Assembly (NCBI GenBank): GCA_018265835.1
Contig: JABLYK010000010.1
Coordinates: forward strand, 1 to 63,345
Length of the DNA: 63,345 nucleotides
From: Oscillospiraceae bacterium
GTDB lineage: Bacteria > Bacillota > Clostridia > Oscillospirales > Oscillospiraceae
Direction: 5' to 3'
Shown here: in pieces, positions 15,085 to 23,320 of the stretch
Numbering within the stretch: the first letter of the stretch is position 1
How the letters are laid out: each line of letters opens with the position of its first letter
Made by a program: the position numbers and the translations under genes
The notes under the pieces: model-generated
Told to the model about the DNA's origin: nothing
Database searches by the model: none
What the model saw: only the letters and a program-made list of their open reading frames with translations

Positions 15085-16827
15085 ATGACATTTGACATTC
15101 TCATCCGAAACGCCCGCGTTTGCGACGGCACCGGCCAGCCCACCTACCCGGCGGACATCGGCATCACCGGTGACCGGATTGTCCGCATCGGCGATCTGCA
15201 AAACTGCAGCGCCGCGCAAACCATCGACGCCCACGGCCTCGTGGCGGCGCCCGGCTTCATCGACATGCACTCCCATGCTGACTGCACGCTGCTGCTGTTC
15301 CCCAACGCCCAAAGCCTGCTGCGTCAGGGCGTAACGACCATCGTCGGTGGCAACTGCGGCACCTCGCCCGCGCCGCTGGAGCGCGTGTATCTCATGCAGT
15401 GCTGGGAGCTGGATTTCTGGCAGGAGCTCGACCCGTTCGTCTTCTATGAAAACAGCTTTCTGGATCTGGAGCCGGTGCGCGCCTATTTCCGCGAGCACCT
15501 CGGCTATGACATGGACTGGCGCAGCTTTGGGGAGTTTTTGAATCGCGTGGAGCATACGCACTGCGCCGTCAATTACGTGCCGCTGGTAGGGCACGGGCAG
15601 GTTCGCGCGCAGGTTCTGGGCCTGGACAACGCCCGCCCGGCCACCGCAGAAGAGGCCGACGCCATTGCCGCCCGGCTCCGGGACGCAATGGAGGCCGGCG
15701 CATGGGGCATTTCCACCGGTCTCGACTATGCGCCGGGCGCTTTTGCAGACGCGGCGGAGCTGCAAAAGGCCGTGGCCGCTGCGGGCGCATACGGCGGCCT
15801 CTATGCCACCCACTGGCGGCGCACCGGCATCCGCAAGGGACACGGCCAGAAGCGGGGAAAGATCGACGGCATTCTGGAAGCGCTGTCGCTCTCGGAACAG
15901 GGCGGTGCGAAGCTTCAGATTTCCCACATTCTCAGCGGTTATGATATCTTCCCCGCAACGGATCCCGATCTGGCCGTGGCCGCCGTGCGCGCCACGCTCT
16001 CTCCCATCGACTGCGCGCTGGCAGCGGGGCAGCCCGTCGCCTTTGACGTCATCCCCAACACCGGCGGCGGCATCGACATTCTGCCGTGGCTGGTGCGCTA
16101 CTTCCAGCCATGGGTCCGTCAGGCCGGGAGCACAGCGGGCTTCCTGCGAAACCTGCGGGCGGGCGATTACCGGGACTACGTCAAGCGCTCCATCGAGCGG
16201 GGCGACTGGTATCTGCTCAGCGCGCAGGCGCAGCCGGACTGGGACGCCAAGCTGACCGTCATCCGCAGCGCCAATCCCGACCGCGTCGGAAAAACCATCC
16301 GCGACCTGTGCGCCGGCAGCGGCGCGGAACCGCTGGACATGCTCTTCACGCTGCTTCTGGAGGATCCCGACACACTGGTCGATCAGAAAATGTTTTTGCC
16401 CGAAACCGTCCGGGAATTTCTCGCCCACCCCAGAGCCATGGTCGGCAGCGACAGCTTCGCGCTGGATCAGACCGGCATCTATGGCCTGCAAAGTCCGCCC
16501 TACATCATGCCGCACCCCAACACCTACTGCGCTTTCCCCAATTTCCTGCTGCATTATGCCTCCGGCACGCTGGAGCAGGCCATTCATCAGCTCACGCAGC
16601 GCCCGGCGGAATGGCTGGGGTTACCGGCGCGCGGCACGCTGCGCGAGGGCAATTTTGCAGACATTGTCCTTCTGAATCCGGAAGCGCTTGCCACAAACGA
16701 GAGCTACTGCGAGCCGCGGAATTTCCCCGGCGGGATCGACACCGTTCTGGTCAACGGAACCGTCGCCGTGCAGGGCGGGCAGGAGACCGCGCAAAGACCC
16801 GGCCGCGTGCTGCGGCGTGGCCAGTGA
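15085..16827 (+). CDS. N-acyl-D-amino-acid deacylase family amidohydrolase (second copy)
   Basis: This 580-residue paralogue has the same layout as its neighbour: LIRNARVCDGTGQP at the start, DMHSHADC (about 60-67), GGNCGTS (about 88-94), ATHWRR (about 242), ISHILSG (about 277), GSDSFALD (about 454) and FADIVLLNPE at the end. It lies 20 bases after the first copy with an AAAGGAGG site. Two tandem, diverged deacylases suggest different acyl groups or residues, for example acidic versus neutral D-amino acids. That split is inference. Confidence 0.87.
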   Translation: MTFDILIRNARVCDGTGQPTYPADIGITGDRIVRIGDLQNCSAAQTIDAHGLVAAPGFIDMHSHADCTLLLFPNAQSLLRQGVTTIVGGNCGTSPAPLERVYLMQCWELDFWQELDPFVFYENSFLDLEPVRAYFREHLGYDMDWRSFGEFLNRVEHTHCAVNYVPLVGHGQVRAQVLGLDNARPATAEEADAIAARLRDAMEAGAWGISTGLDYAPGAFADAAELQKAVAAAGAYGGLYATHWRRTGIRKGHGQKRGKIDGILEALSLSEQGGAKLQISHILSGYDIFPATDPDLAVAAVRATLSPIDCALAAGQPVAFDVIPNTGGGIDILPWLVRYFQPWVRQAGSTAGFLRNLRAGDYRDYVKRSIERGDWYLLSAQAQPDWDAKLTVIRSANPDRVGKTIRDLCAGSGAEPLDMLFTLLLEDPDTLVDQKMFLPETVREFLAHPRAMVGSDSFALDQTGIYGLQSPPYIMPHPNTYCAFPNFLLHYASGTLEQAIHQLTQRPAEWLGLPARGTLREGNFADIVLLNPEALATNESYCEPRNFPGGIDTVLVNGTVAVQGGQETAQRPGRVLRRGQ

Positions 16828-16841
16828 CAGGGAGGTCTGAG

Positions 16842-17909
16842 ATGAAAATCACAGATATTCAAGCAAAAACCTTCTCCCTGGAGCTCAAGCAGCCGGTGAA
16901 GGTCGCGCTGGGCGAAATCGCGCAAAGCGACACGGTCATCGTCCGCATCCAAACCGACGCGGGCCTTTGCGGCTTCGGCGAAGGCTCCGGCATCCCCTTC
17001 GTCACCGGTGAAACCTGCGACGACATCCTACTCGCGGTCGCGCTGCTGCGAAACGAGCTTCTGGGGCTGGATCCATGGGCCATCGGCGAGGCGCACCGGC
17101 GCATGAACGCCGCCCTGACGCACCACACCGCTGCCAAGGCCGCCGTGGATCTGGCGCTGTATGACCTGATGGGCAAAGCGGCAAAGCTGCCGCTGTACCG
17201 GCTGCTGGGCGGAATCAACCCCACCGTGGAAACGGACAAGACCATCACGCTGGCAGCGCCGGAGGTGATGGCCGCCGAAGCACGGGCGCTTGCGCAGGCG
17301 GGCTTCCGCTACATCAAAATCAAGGCCGGTCTCGACCCGGCGGAGGATCTGGAGGCCGTCCGCCTGATTCGCGCCGCCGTCGGGCCGGGTGTCCATCTGA
17401 AGCTCGACGCCAACCAGGGCTGGAGCGTCAGTCAGGCGATCCGCACCATCCGGGCAATGGAGCCATACGGTCTGGAGGCCGTGGAACAGCCCGTCGCAGC
17501 ATGGGACGCGGAGGGGCTGGCCGCTGTGCGTGCAAAGACGGTCACGCCCATCATGGCGGACGAAAGCTGCTTTTCCTCCCGCGACGCGCTGACGCTGGTG
17601 CAGCGGCAGGCGGTAGACTGCCTCAACATCAAGCTCATGAAAAGCTGCGGCCTGTATGACGCGCTGCGGATCAACGCCGTGGCCGAAGCCGCAGGCGCCG
17701 GCTGTATGCTGGGCTGCATGATGGAAAGCCGGCTGGGCATTGCCGCCGGAGCCGCGCTGGTCGCGGCCTGCCGCAATTTCCGCTATGCCGATCTGGACAG
17801 CACCATGTTCACGCAGGAGCACCCTGGCATCTGCGGGGGCTATCAGGCGGACGGCCCGGTTTTGCGCCTTGGGGATGCCTATGGCATCGGCGTGGAAGTT
17901 GATTTTTGA
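16842..17909 (+). CDS. Enolase-superfamily dipeptide epimerase (L-Ala-D/L-Glu epimerase-like)
   Basis: This 355-residue protein belongs to the mandelate racemase / muconate lactonizing group. The KIKAG catalytic lysine pair is near residue 160. Metal ligands lie in LKLDANQGW (Asp about 190), EQP (about 215) and ADES (about 240), and a second acid/base Lys in LNIKLMKSCG (about 265). This pattern fits dipeptide epimerases that interconvert L- and D-residues, as in murein peptide recycling. The ATG at 16842 is chosen because GGGAGG lies just upstream. Between D-acylases and a peptidase, it would convert released D-dipeptides to forms the peptidase can cut. The exact substrate is not visible; o-succinylbenzoate synthase is less likely given the context. 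Confidence 0.84.
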   Translation: MKITDIQAKTFSLELKQPVKVALGEIAQSDTVIVRIQTDAGLCGFGEGSGIPFVTGETCDDILLAVALLRNELLGLDPWAIGEAHRRMNAALTHHTAAKAAVDLALYDLMGKAAKLPLYRLLGGINPTVETDKTITLAAPEVMAAEARALAQAGFRYIKIKAGLDPAEDLEAVRLIRAAVGPGVHLKLDANQGWSVSQAIRTIRAMEPYGLEAVEQPVAAWDAEGLAAVRAKTVTPIMADESCFSSRDALTLVQRQAVDCLNIKLMKSCGLYDALRINAVAEAAGAGCMLGCMMESRLGIAAGAALVAACRNFRYADLDSTMFTQEHPGICGGYQADGPVLRLGDAYGIGVEVDF

Positions 17910-17924
17910 AAAGGAGTAGAACAC

Positions 17925-18956
17925 ATGAACGATTCGATGGAACAGACGCTGCGGCAGGTTCTGGCGGCCTTCGGCCCCTCCGGCCATGAGTTTCAGGGTG
18001 TAACCGCCTGCATTCGCGCGTTGGTTGAAGATGTTGTGGATGAGATTCGCACAGACGCACTCGGCAACCTGATCTGTGTGAAGCACGGCGCAGACCGTTC
18101 GCAGCAGGCGCTGCTGATGGCGCATATGGATCATGTTGGCCTGATGGTGACGGAGATTACGGAGCAGGGCTTCCTGCGGGTGACTCCGGTCGGCGGCCTT
18201 CGCCCCGATCTGCTGCTGTACCGGCAGGTGGTTTTCGCCAACGGCACGCACGGCGTGGTCAGCCACGAATCCGGGCTGGATCTCAAGACCACAGACCTTA
18301 CCATCAAGCATTTATACGTGGACATCGGCGCCGCCAGCCGCGAAGACGCCGAGCGTCTGGTTTCCGTCGCGGATGTGTGCATCTACGCGCCCTGCACAGT
18401 AGCGCTGGCAAACCGCCGCATCGCCGCGCCCGCCATGGACGACCGCGCCGGCTGCGCCGTCGTGATTGAAACGCTCCGGCGTCTGGCCGGCTGCCCCCGG
18501 GATGTCTGCGCGGTGTTTTCCGTGCAGGAGGAACTGGGGCTGCGCGGCGCAACCGTGGCTGCCTACGGCCTGCACCCGGAGTTCGCCATAGCGCTGGACG
18601 TCTGTCCCACCGGCGATACGCCCAACGCCGCCCCGCTCGGCATCGAGCTGGGAAAGGGTCCGGCGCTCAAGGTCATGGATGCGCACTCCATCAGCCATGT
18701 CGGCCTGCGCCGGTACATGGAGCGCAAGGCGCAGGCGCTGCGTCTCCCGTTCCAGCTTGAGATTTTAGCTTACGGCGGCACCGACAGCGCTGCCATCCAG
18801 CGCAGCCGCGACGGGGTAGCCTCCGCCACACTCTCCATTCCGTCCCGCTATGTACACTCCGCCTGCGAGATCGTGGATCTGGACGACATGGACAACGCCG
18901 TGACGCTTCTGACCGCGATGCTGGCAGACCCGAATATCGCAGCCGAAGCGCTCTGA
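17925..18956 (+). CDS. M42-family metallopeptidase (glutamyl aminopeptidase type)
   Basis: This 343-residue peptidase shows the M42 co-catalytic metal motifs in order: AHMDHVGLMV (His about 66), AMDDRAGC (bridging Asp about 171), catalytic Glu and metal Glu in QEELGLRG (about 206), ALDVCPTG (Asp about 225), and His in YVHSACE (about 310). M42 enzymes trim N-terminal residues from short peptides in the cytoplasm, usually as dodecamers. It follows the epimerase by 15 bases (AAAAGGAG site) and is the last gene before a terminator. It probably hydrolyses the epimerised peptide into free amino acids. Confidence 0.88.
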   Translation: MNDSMEQTLRQVLAAFGPSGHEFQGVTACIRALVEDVVDEIRTDALGNLICVKHGADRSQQALLMAHMDHVGLMVTEITEQGFLRVTPVGGLRPDLLLYRQVVFANGTHGVVSHESGLDLKTTDLTIKHLYVDIGAASREDAERLVSVADVCIYAPCTVALANRRIAAPAMDDRAGCAVVIETLRRLAGCPRDVCAVFSVQEELGLRGATVAAYGLHPEFAIALDVCPTGDTPNAAPLGIELGKGPALKVMDAHSISHVGLRRYMERKAQALRLPFQLEILAYGGTDSAAIQRSRDGVASATLSIPSRYVHSACEIVDLDDMDNAVTLLTAMLADPNIAAEAL

Positions 18957-18962
18957 CCGCTC

Positions 18963-19002
18963 AAAAAGCCCGCAGTTGGATGATCCAACTGCGAGCATTT
19001 TT
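18963..19002. terminator. Bidirectional terminator between convergent genes
   Basis: CGCAGTTGGA (18971-18980) pairs with TCCAACTGCG (18984-18993) around TGA. An A-run lies upstream and six T downstream, so it can end both the D-acyl operon and the P-II-like operon. Confidence 0.82.
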
Positions 19003-19017
19003 TCTACCGTCTTCCCC

Positions 19018-19698
19018 TCATTCTTCCTCCAGCAGGCGCAGCCCCGCGGTGCTGGTAACCGGCAGAGAGAACACGATGGCTCTGGCTTTGGTCTGCATGC
19101 CGGCATGCTGCATGACCGACTGCATAATCGCATTTTTCTGCTCTTTTCTGGTCACAATGAACAGAATCTCCTTCTCCGACGCCAGCGTCACGCCGAGAAA
19201 TTTTTCGGCGCGCTCCATGCCGGTACCCTTGGCGTGGATGATCGTGCCGCCGGCAGCCCCGGCCCGCCGCGCCGCGTCCATAATCATGTCGCTGTGGCCC
19301 ATATCGGCGATGACCACCAGCAGCTCATGCATCGTATCCTTCAAGGTTGCCTCATCTCCCCTCTCATAGCCCTGATTTTCCGTCAAAAACAGCAGCTCAC
19401 GCTTGCCGCCGATGCTGCTCATCGGAATCGTGAACGCGATCCCGGTGTTCGGCACGTCAATCTGCAGCTCGCGTTGCAATCCCTTTTTGACGGTGCCCCA
19501 AACCGAATCGGTCACCACGCTGAAGCAGATGCACTTTTCGTGCGCCTCCAGCCCAAAATAGTCCAGCATCTCGCTGTTGGCCGTTCCGGACGCCAGCGAA
19601 ATCAGCATCACCGGAACCTGATGCGCCTGATAAAACGAGACAAATTGGGGCATCCGGTTGCGGTTGATAATGGTGACCATCCAATACAATTCACTCAT
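19018..19698 (-). CDS. Tandem P-II-like signalling protein
   Basis: This 226-residue protein looks like two P-II folds in a row. The second (about 125-226) matches best: SDMIMDAARRAGAAGGTIIH resembles the conserved P-II stretch, then EKEILFIV and FSLPVTSTAGL. The first half (1-110) has the same plan with weaker motifs (MPQFVSFYQAHQVPVMLIS and IAFTIPMSSIGG). Classic P-II proteins are about 112 residues and form trimers sensing ATP, ADP and 2-oxoglutarate; the T-loop uridylylation Tyr is not evident. It lies 14 bases after the DUF1538 membrane gene, so it probably regulates that transporter-like protein, as GlnK does AmtB (inference). Confidence 0.78.
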   Translation of the reverse strand: MSELYWMVTIINRNRMPQFVSFYQAHQVPVMLISLASGTANSEMLDYFGLEAHEKCICFSVVTDSVWGTVKKGLQRELQIDVPNTGIAFTIPMSSIGGKRELLFLTENQGYERGDEATLKDTMHELLVVIADMGHSDMIMDAARRAGAAGGTIIHAKGTGMERAEKFLGVTLASEKEILFIVTRKEQKNAIMQSVMQHAGMQTKARAIVFSLPVTSTAGLRLLEEE

Positions 19699-19712
19699 AG
19701 CAAGCCGCCCTC

Positions 19713-21254
19713 CTACAGTTCGATGATTTCATAATCGCCCAGCGCCGCAAAGGCATCCGCCATCGCCGGCACAGCAACAGGCTCCCCGGTGCGTCTGGCC
19801 TTGAACTGGTATACAAGTCCCAGAATCTGAATCGTAATCAGTGGCGTCATCGCCACCATGGCAACCACGCCGAACGCATCCGTCACAATGTCGCCGCCCA
19901 TCGCAGCACACGCGCCCATCGCAAAGGGAAGCAGGAACGTCGCCGTCATCGGGCCGGAAGCTACGCCGCCGGAGTCGAATGCAATCGCGGTAAAGATCTT
20001 CGGCACGAAAAACGACAGTCCCAGCGCAATGGCGTACCCCGGAATGATGAGCCAGAAGATCGACAGCCCCGTCAGCACGCGCACCATCGCAAGGCCGACC
20101 GAAACGGACACGCCCACAGAAAGGCTCAGCTTCATGGCCCTGCCGGAGATCGCGCCATCCGTCAGCTCCTCGACCTGTTTCATCAGCACGTATACGGCAG
20201 GCTCCGCCAGCACGATGAAATAGCCGATCGCCATACCGATGGGAATGATGATCGCGCGGTAGGGAAGCGCCGCAATGGTCTGGCCCAGGAAGTTCCCCGC
20301 CGGCATAAAGCCGACGTTCACGCCCGTGAGAAACAGCACCAGACCGATGTAAGTATACACAAGCCCGATTCCGATCCGAATGCGCTGGCGCTTGCTGCTG
20401 CCGCGCCGCGACACGAGCTGGAACGCCGCGAAAAACAGCACGATCGGCAGCAGGGAGACGGCCATTTCCCGCAAATAGGTCGGGAACGCCGCCGAAAACA
20501 GCCCCCAGAGTGTGATGGAGTCTTCAATTTGTGGAATTTCAACCGGTACATAGCCGCCACCCTCGGGATGATAGATCATCCCCAGCATCAGCACCGCAAG
20601 GATCGGCCCGATGGAGCAGAGCGACACAAGACCAAAGCTGTCCTCCGCGGCGCGCTCGTCGCTGCGGATGGCAGAAATGCCAACGCCAAGCGCCATGATA
20701 AACGGCACGGTCATCGGCCCGGTGGTAACGCCGCCCGCGTCAAACGCCACGGCCAGAAAATCCCGCGGGACAAAAAGCGTCAGTACGAACACGAGCGCAT
20801 AAAACACCAGCAGCATGGCGGACAGCGGAACCGACACCAGCATACGCAGCAGCGCCAGGCACAAAAACAGCCCCACGCCGCAGGCCACCGTCACGATCAG
20901 CACCGCGTTCGGAACCGACTGCACCTGATTGGCCAGCACCTGAAGGTCCGGCTCCGAGACCGTAATGATAACGCCCAGAAGGAATCCCAGCGGCAGCATG
21001 AGCCAAACCCGCTTCGTCTGCGTGATGGCCGTGCCAACGCGCTCGCCCATAGGCGTCATGGCCAGCTCCGCACCGAGCGAGAAGAACATCATCCCCACGA
21101 TCAGCAGCACCGCACCGATGAGAAACGCCATCAAAATGCTCGGCGGAATGGGCGCAATGGTGAAACACAACAGTAGCACGATGCCAATGATCGGCAACAC
21201 CGCCTTGAGCGATTCATTCCGCTTTTCCTGCAATTTGGTTTTCAGCAATCGCAT
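19713..21254 (-). CDS. DUF1538 integral membrane protein with internal duplication
   Basis: This 513-residue protein is very hydrophobic, with about twelve or more predicted membrane segments. It contains two DUF1538 repeats. AVAFDAGGVTTGPMT (about 168-182) and AIAFDSGGVASGPMT (about 423-437) are nearly the same 15-residue motif, and each half has a TPMGERV or PxM-type loop. The family is uncharacterised but behaves like a permease by topology and often occurs with P-II proteins. The conserved Asp in each repeat could bind a cation. It is first in a two-gene minus-strand operon and has GGAGGAGGG directly before the ATG. Confidence 0.85.
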   Translation of the reverse strand: MRLLKTKLQEKRNESLKAVLPIIGIVLLLCFTIAPIPPSILMAFLIGAVLLIVGMMFFSLGAELAMTPMGERVGTAITQTKRVWLMLPLGFLLGVIITVSEPDLQVLANQVQSVPNAVLIVTVACGVGLFLCLALLRMLVSVPLSAMLLVFYALVFVLTLFVPRDFLAVAFDAGGVTTGPMTVPFIMALGVGISAIRSDERAAEDSFGLVSLCSIGPILAVLMLGMIYHPEGGGYVPVEIPQIEDSITLWGLFSAAFPTYLREMAVSLLPIVLFFAAFQLVSRRGSSKRQRIRIGIGLVYTYIGLVLFLTGVNVGFMPAGNFLGQTIAALPYRAIIIPIGMAIGYFIVLAEPAVYVLMKQVEELTDGAISGRAMKLSLSVGVSVSVGLAMVRVLTGLSIFWLIIPGYAIALGLSFFVPKIFTAIAFDSGGVASGPMTATFLLPFAMGACAAMGGDIVTDAFGVVAMVAMTPLITIQILGLVYQFKARRTGEPVAVPAMADAFAALGDYEIIEL

Positions 21255-21373
21255 CCCTCCTCCATAAAAAATATTGATATAGGAATGATGATATCAGAAA
21301 AGCGCGCCAATTTCCCGTCAATTTTGTAAACAAACTCCGGCCGCCGCACCCGGAGCGCGGGCGAAATTTGGGG

Positions 21374-21402
21374 TTGACAATTTGCCTGCGCGCGTGTACC
21401 AT
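21374..21402 (+). promoter_or_regulatory. Promoter of the phnDCE-like operon
   Basis: TTGACA (21374-21379) and TACCAT (21397-21402) are 17 bases apart. A start near 21409 would give a leader of about 119 nt before phnD. Confidence 0.65.
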
Positions 21403-21420
21403 AACGACGTAAATATGGTC

Positions 21421-21479
21421 GAGTGCTGACCGCACGAAGGGGTACACCACCACGGGTGTAAGCTTTCGGGCGGTTTTTT
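21421..21479 (+). promoter_or_regulatory. Structured attenuator-like leader of unknown class
   Basis: The leader contains an early hairpin GTGC (21423-21426) / GCAC (21432-21435), a middle hairpin TACACC (21443-21448) / GGTGTA (21455-21460), and an outer helix CCGC (21430-21433) / GCGG (21470-21473) followed by six T. The early hairpin and the outer helix use the same bases (21432-21433), so they exclude each other. That is the layout of an antiterminator/terminator switch. It matches no riboswitch class I recognise. Confidence 0.5.
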
Positions 21480-21527
21480 GCTTTTTTTGCAGAAAGAACC
21501 TTGCTCGGCACAGGAGGAACGATTACA

Positions 21528-22562
21528 ATGAAAAAGACACTGCTTGCTCTGCTGCTCGCCGCGACGCTGCTGCTCACGGCCTGCGGCACAACCACGTCCG
21601 GTGATGACACCGCCGGCGATGTCACCCACATCGACACCCTGAACATCGCGTTCGCTCCGTACGACACGGCGGACGCCATTCTGGAGGCCACCGAACCGAT
21701 GGAGGCGCTGCTGCAGGAGACGCTGCGAAGCTACGGCTATGAGGTCGGCAACGTCAACATGACCGTCTCCTCGTCCTACGAGGCGTGCGCCGAGGCGCTC
21801 AGCGCCGGGACGGCGGACGTCGGCTTCATCTCCGGCGGCACCTACGTGCTCTACAGCGACGAATGCGACCTGCTGCTGACCGCGCTGCGCAAGGCCTACA
21901 GCAAGGACTCCACCGCCCCCGCCGACTGGAACGACGGCACCGAGGGCGTCTACAACGACGATCTGGCCGAGTATTACCGCTGCATCATCCTCGCCGGGCC
22001 GAGCACCAAGGGCAAGGAGCTGGCCGCCAAGGTCAACGCCGGAGAGCAGCTCACCTGGGAGGAGCTCGACAGCGCCACGTGGTGCGTGCTGAGCGCCTCG
22101 TCCTCCTCCGGCTATATCTACCCCTGCCTCTGGCTGCAGGAACACTACGGCAAGAGCATTTCCGACCTCTCCCACGTCATCCAGTCCGACTCGCACGGCA
22201 CGTCCGTGGCGCGGCTGGCTGCGGAGCAGGCCGACATCATCGTGAGCTACGCGCACATCCAGAACAAGGAGGCCGGCAACTGGACCTCCACGCTCGGCCG
22301 CAGCGACAGCATCTGGAACGAGACGAACGTCATCGGCGTCACGCAGGGCATTTATAACGACACCGTCTGCGTGAGCAAAACATCCCCCACCATGACGGAC
22401 GCTTTCCGGCAGGCGCTCGGCCAGGCGCTGATCGACATCGGCAATTCCGACGCCGGCAAGGAGATCATCAAGTGCTTCTCGCAGGTGGGCTACACCTGGG
22501 GCGAGGATTCCAATTACGACGGTGCGCGCGAGGCCGAAAAGCTGCTCAAATCCTTTGAATAA
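21528..22562 (+). CDS. phnD: PhnD-like ABC transporter substrate-binding lipoprotein
   Basis: This 344-residue lipoprotein has a signal peptide ending in the lipobox LLTAC (Cys about 19). The mature part matches the phosphate/phosphite/phosphonate-binding family: LNIAFAPYDTADAILEAT near the start, then AGTADVGFISGGTYVL (about 93) and SYAHIQNKEAG. In PhnD-type proteins the first strand and the GxxDVxF region contact the ligand. The ATG at 21528 follows an AGGAGGA site. The ligand could be a phosphonate, but related proteins in Clostridia carry other small molecules, so the symbol marks family only. Confidence 0.85.
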   Translation: MKKTLLALLLAATLLLTACGTTTSGDDTAGDVTHIDTLNIAFAPYDTADAILEATEPMEALLQETLRSYGYEVGNVNMTVSSSYEACAEALSAGTADVGFISGGTYVLYSDECDLLLTALRKAYSKDSTAPADWNDGTEGVYNDDLAEYYRCIILAGPSTKGKELAAKVNAGEQLTWEELDSATWCVLSASSSSGYIYPCLWLQEHYGKSISDLSHVIQSDSHGTSVARLAAEQADIIVSYAHIQNKEAGNWTSTLGRSDSIWNETNVIGVTQGIYNDTVCVSKTSPTMTDAFRQALGQALIDIGNSDAGKEIIKCFSQVGYTWGEDSNYDGAREAEKLLKSFE

Positions 22563-22573
22563 GGACTGACTTT

Positions 22574-23320
22574 ATGATTCTTCTGACCAACCTGACAAAA
22601 GCATACGCCGATCACACCGCGCTTGACCACATCCGCGCGGAATTTCCCACCGGAAAATTCACTGCCGTCATTGGCCGCAGCGGCGCGGGCAAGTCCACGC
22701 TCCTGCGCTGCATCAACGGGCTGACGGAGGTCAGCTCCGGCCGCGTGGAGATCGACGGGCAGGACATGGCGAAGCTGCGCGGGCGCGAAAAGCGCGCCCT
22801 GCAGCGGCGCATCGGCATGATTTTTCAGGACTTTTGTCTCGTCGGTCAGAGCACGGCGCTGCAGAACGTGCTCAACGCCTGCCTTGCGGACATGGGCTTT
22901 TTCCGCGTGCTGCTCGGCCTGTTTTCCAGGCAGCAGCGGGAAGCCGCCATGCAGATGCTCAAAAAGGTCGGTCTGGCGGACAAGGCGCAGCAGAAGGCCG
23001 CCTCCCTCTCCGGCGGAGAAAAGCAGCGCGTCGCCATTGCGCGGGTGCTGCTGCAGGGGTGCGACATCGTGCTCGCCGACGAGCCGGTCGCCTCGCTTGA
23101 TCCCGTCCACGCGGAAACCGTGCTCGGCATCCTCAAGCGGCTGCAGACGGAGGACGGCAAGACCGTCATCATGAACAGCCACAACGTGGAGCAGGCGCGC
23201 CGGTACGCCGACATCATCCTCGGCGTGCGCAACGGACGCATCGTCTTCTCCGGCATGCCGGACGCGCTGGACAGCGCCGCGCTGGAACGCATCTACGGAA
23301 AGGATGGCGCCGGAGCGTGA
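22574..23320 (+). CDS. phnC: PhnC-like ABC transporter ATP-binding protein
   Basis: This 248-residue ATPase has Walker A GRSGAGKST (about 34-42), Q-loop FQDFCLVGQ, signature LSGGEKQR (about 142-149), Walker B DIVLADEPVASLDP (about 160) and the H-loop MNSHNVEQA. The FQDFCLVGQSTALQNVL stretch is typical of PhnC. It would power uptake through the fused permease that begins at its stop codon (GTGA overlap). Confidence 0.9.
   Translation: MILLTNLTKAYADHTALDHIRAEFPTGKFTAVIGRSGAGKSTLLRCINGLTEVSSGRVEIDGQDMAKLRGREKRALQRRIGMIFQDFCLVGQSTALQNVLNACLADMGFFRVLLGLFSRQQREAAMQMLKKVGLADKAQQKAASLSGGEKQRVAIARVLLQGCDIVLADEPVASLDPVHAETVLGILKRLQTEDGKTVIMNSHNVEQARRYADIILGVRNGRIVFSGMPDALDSAALERIYGKDGAGA

Noticed and set aside
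16086..16841. The N-terminal extension of the long frame ending at 17909
   Set aside because: It is an out-of-frame reading of the second deacylase; the epimerase starts at 16842 with its own ribosome-binding site.
21421..21479. Possible mini-ykkC (guanidine-II) riboswitch because ACGA and ACGG occur in the phn leader
   Set aside because: The ACGR elements are not capped on two equal stems as that class requires; the GTGTA after ACGG does not close the stem.
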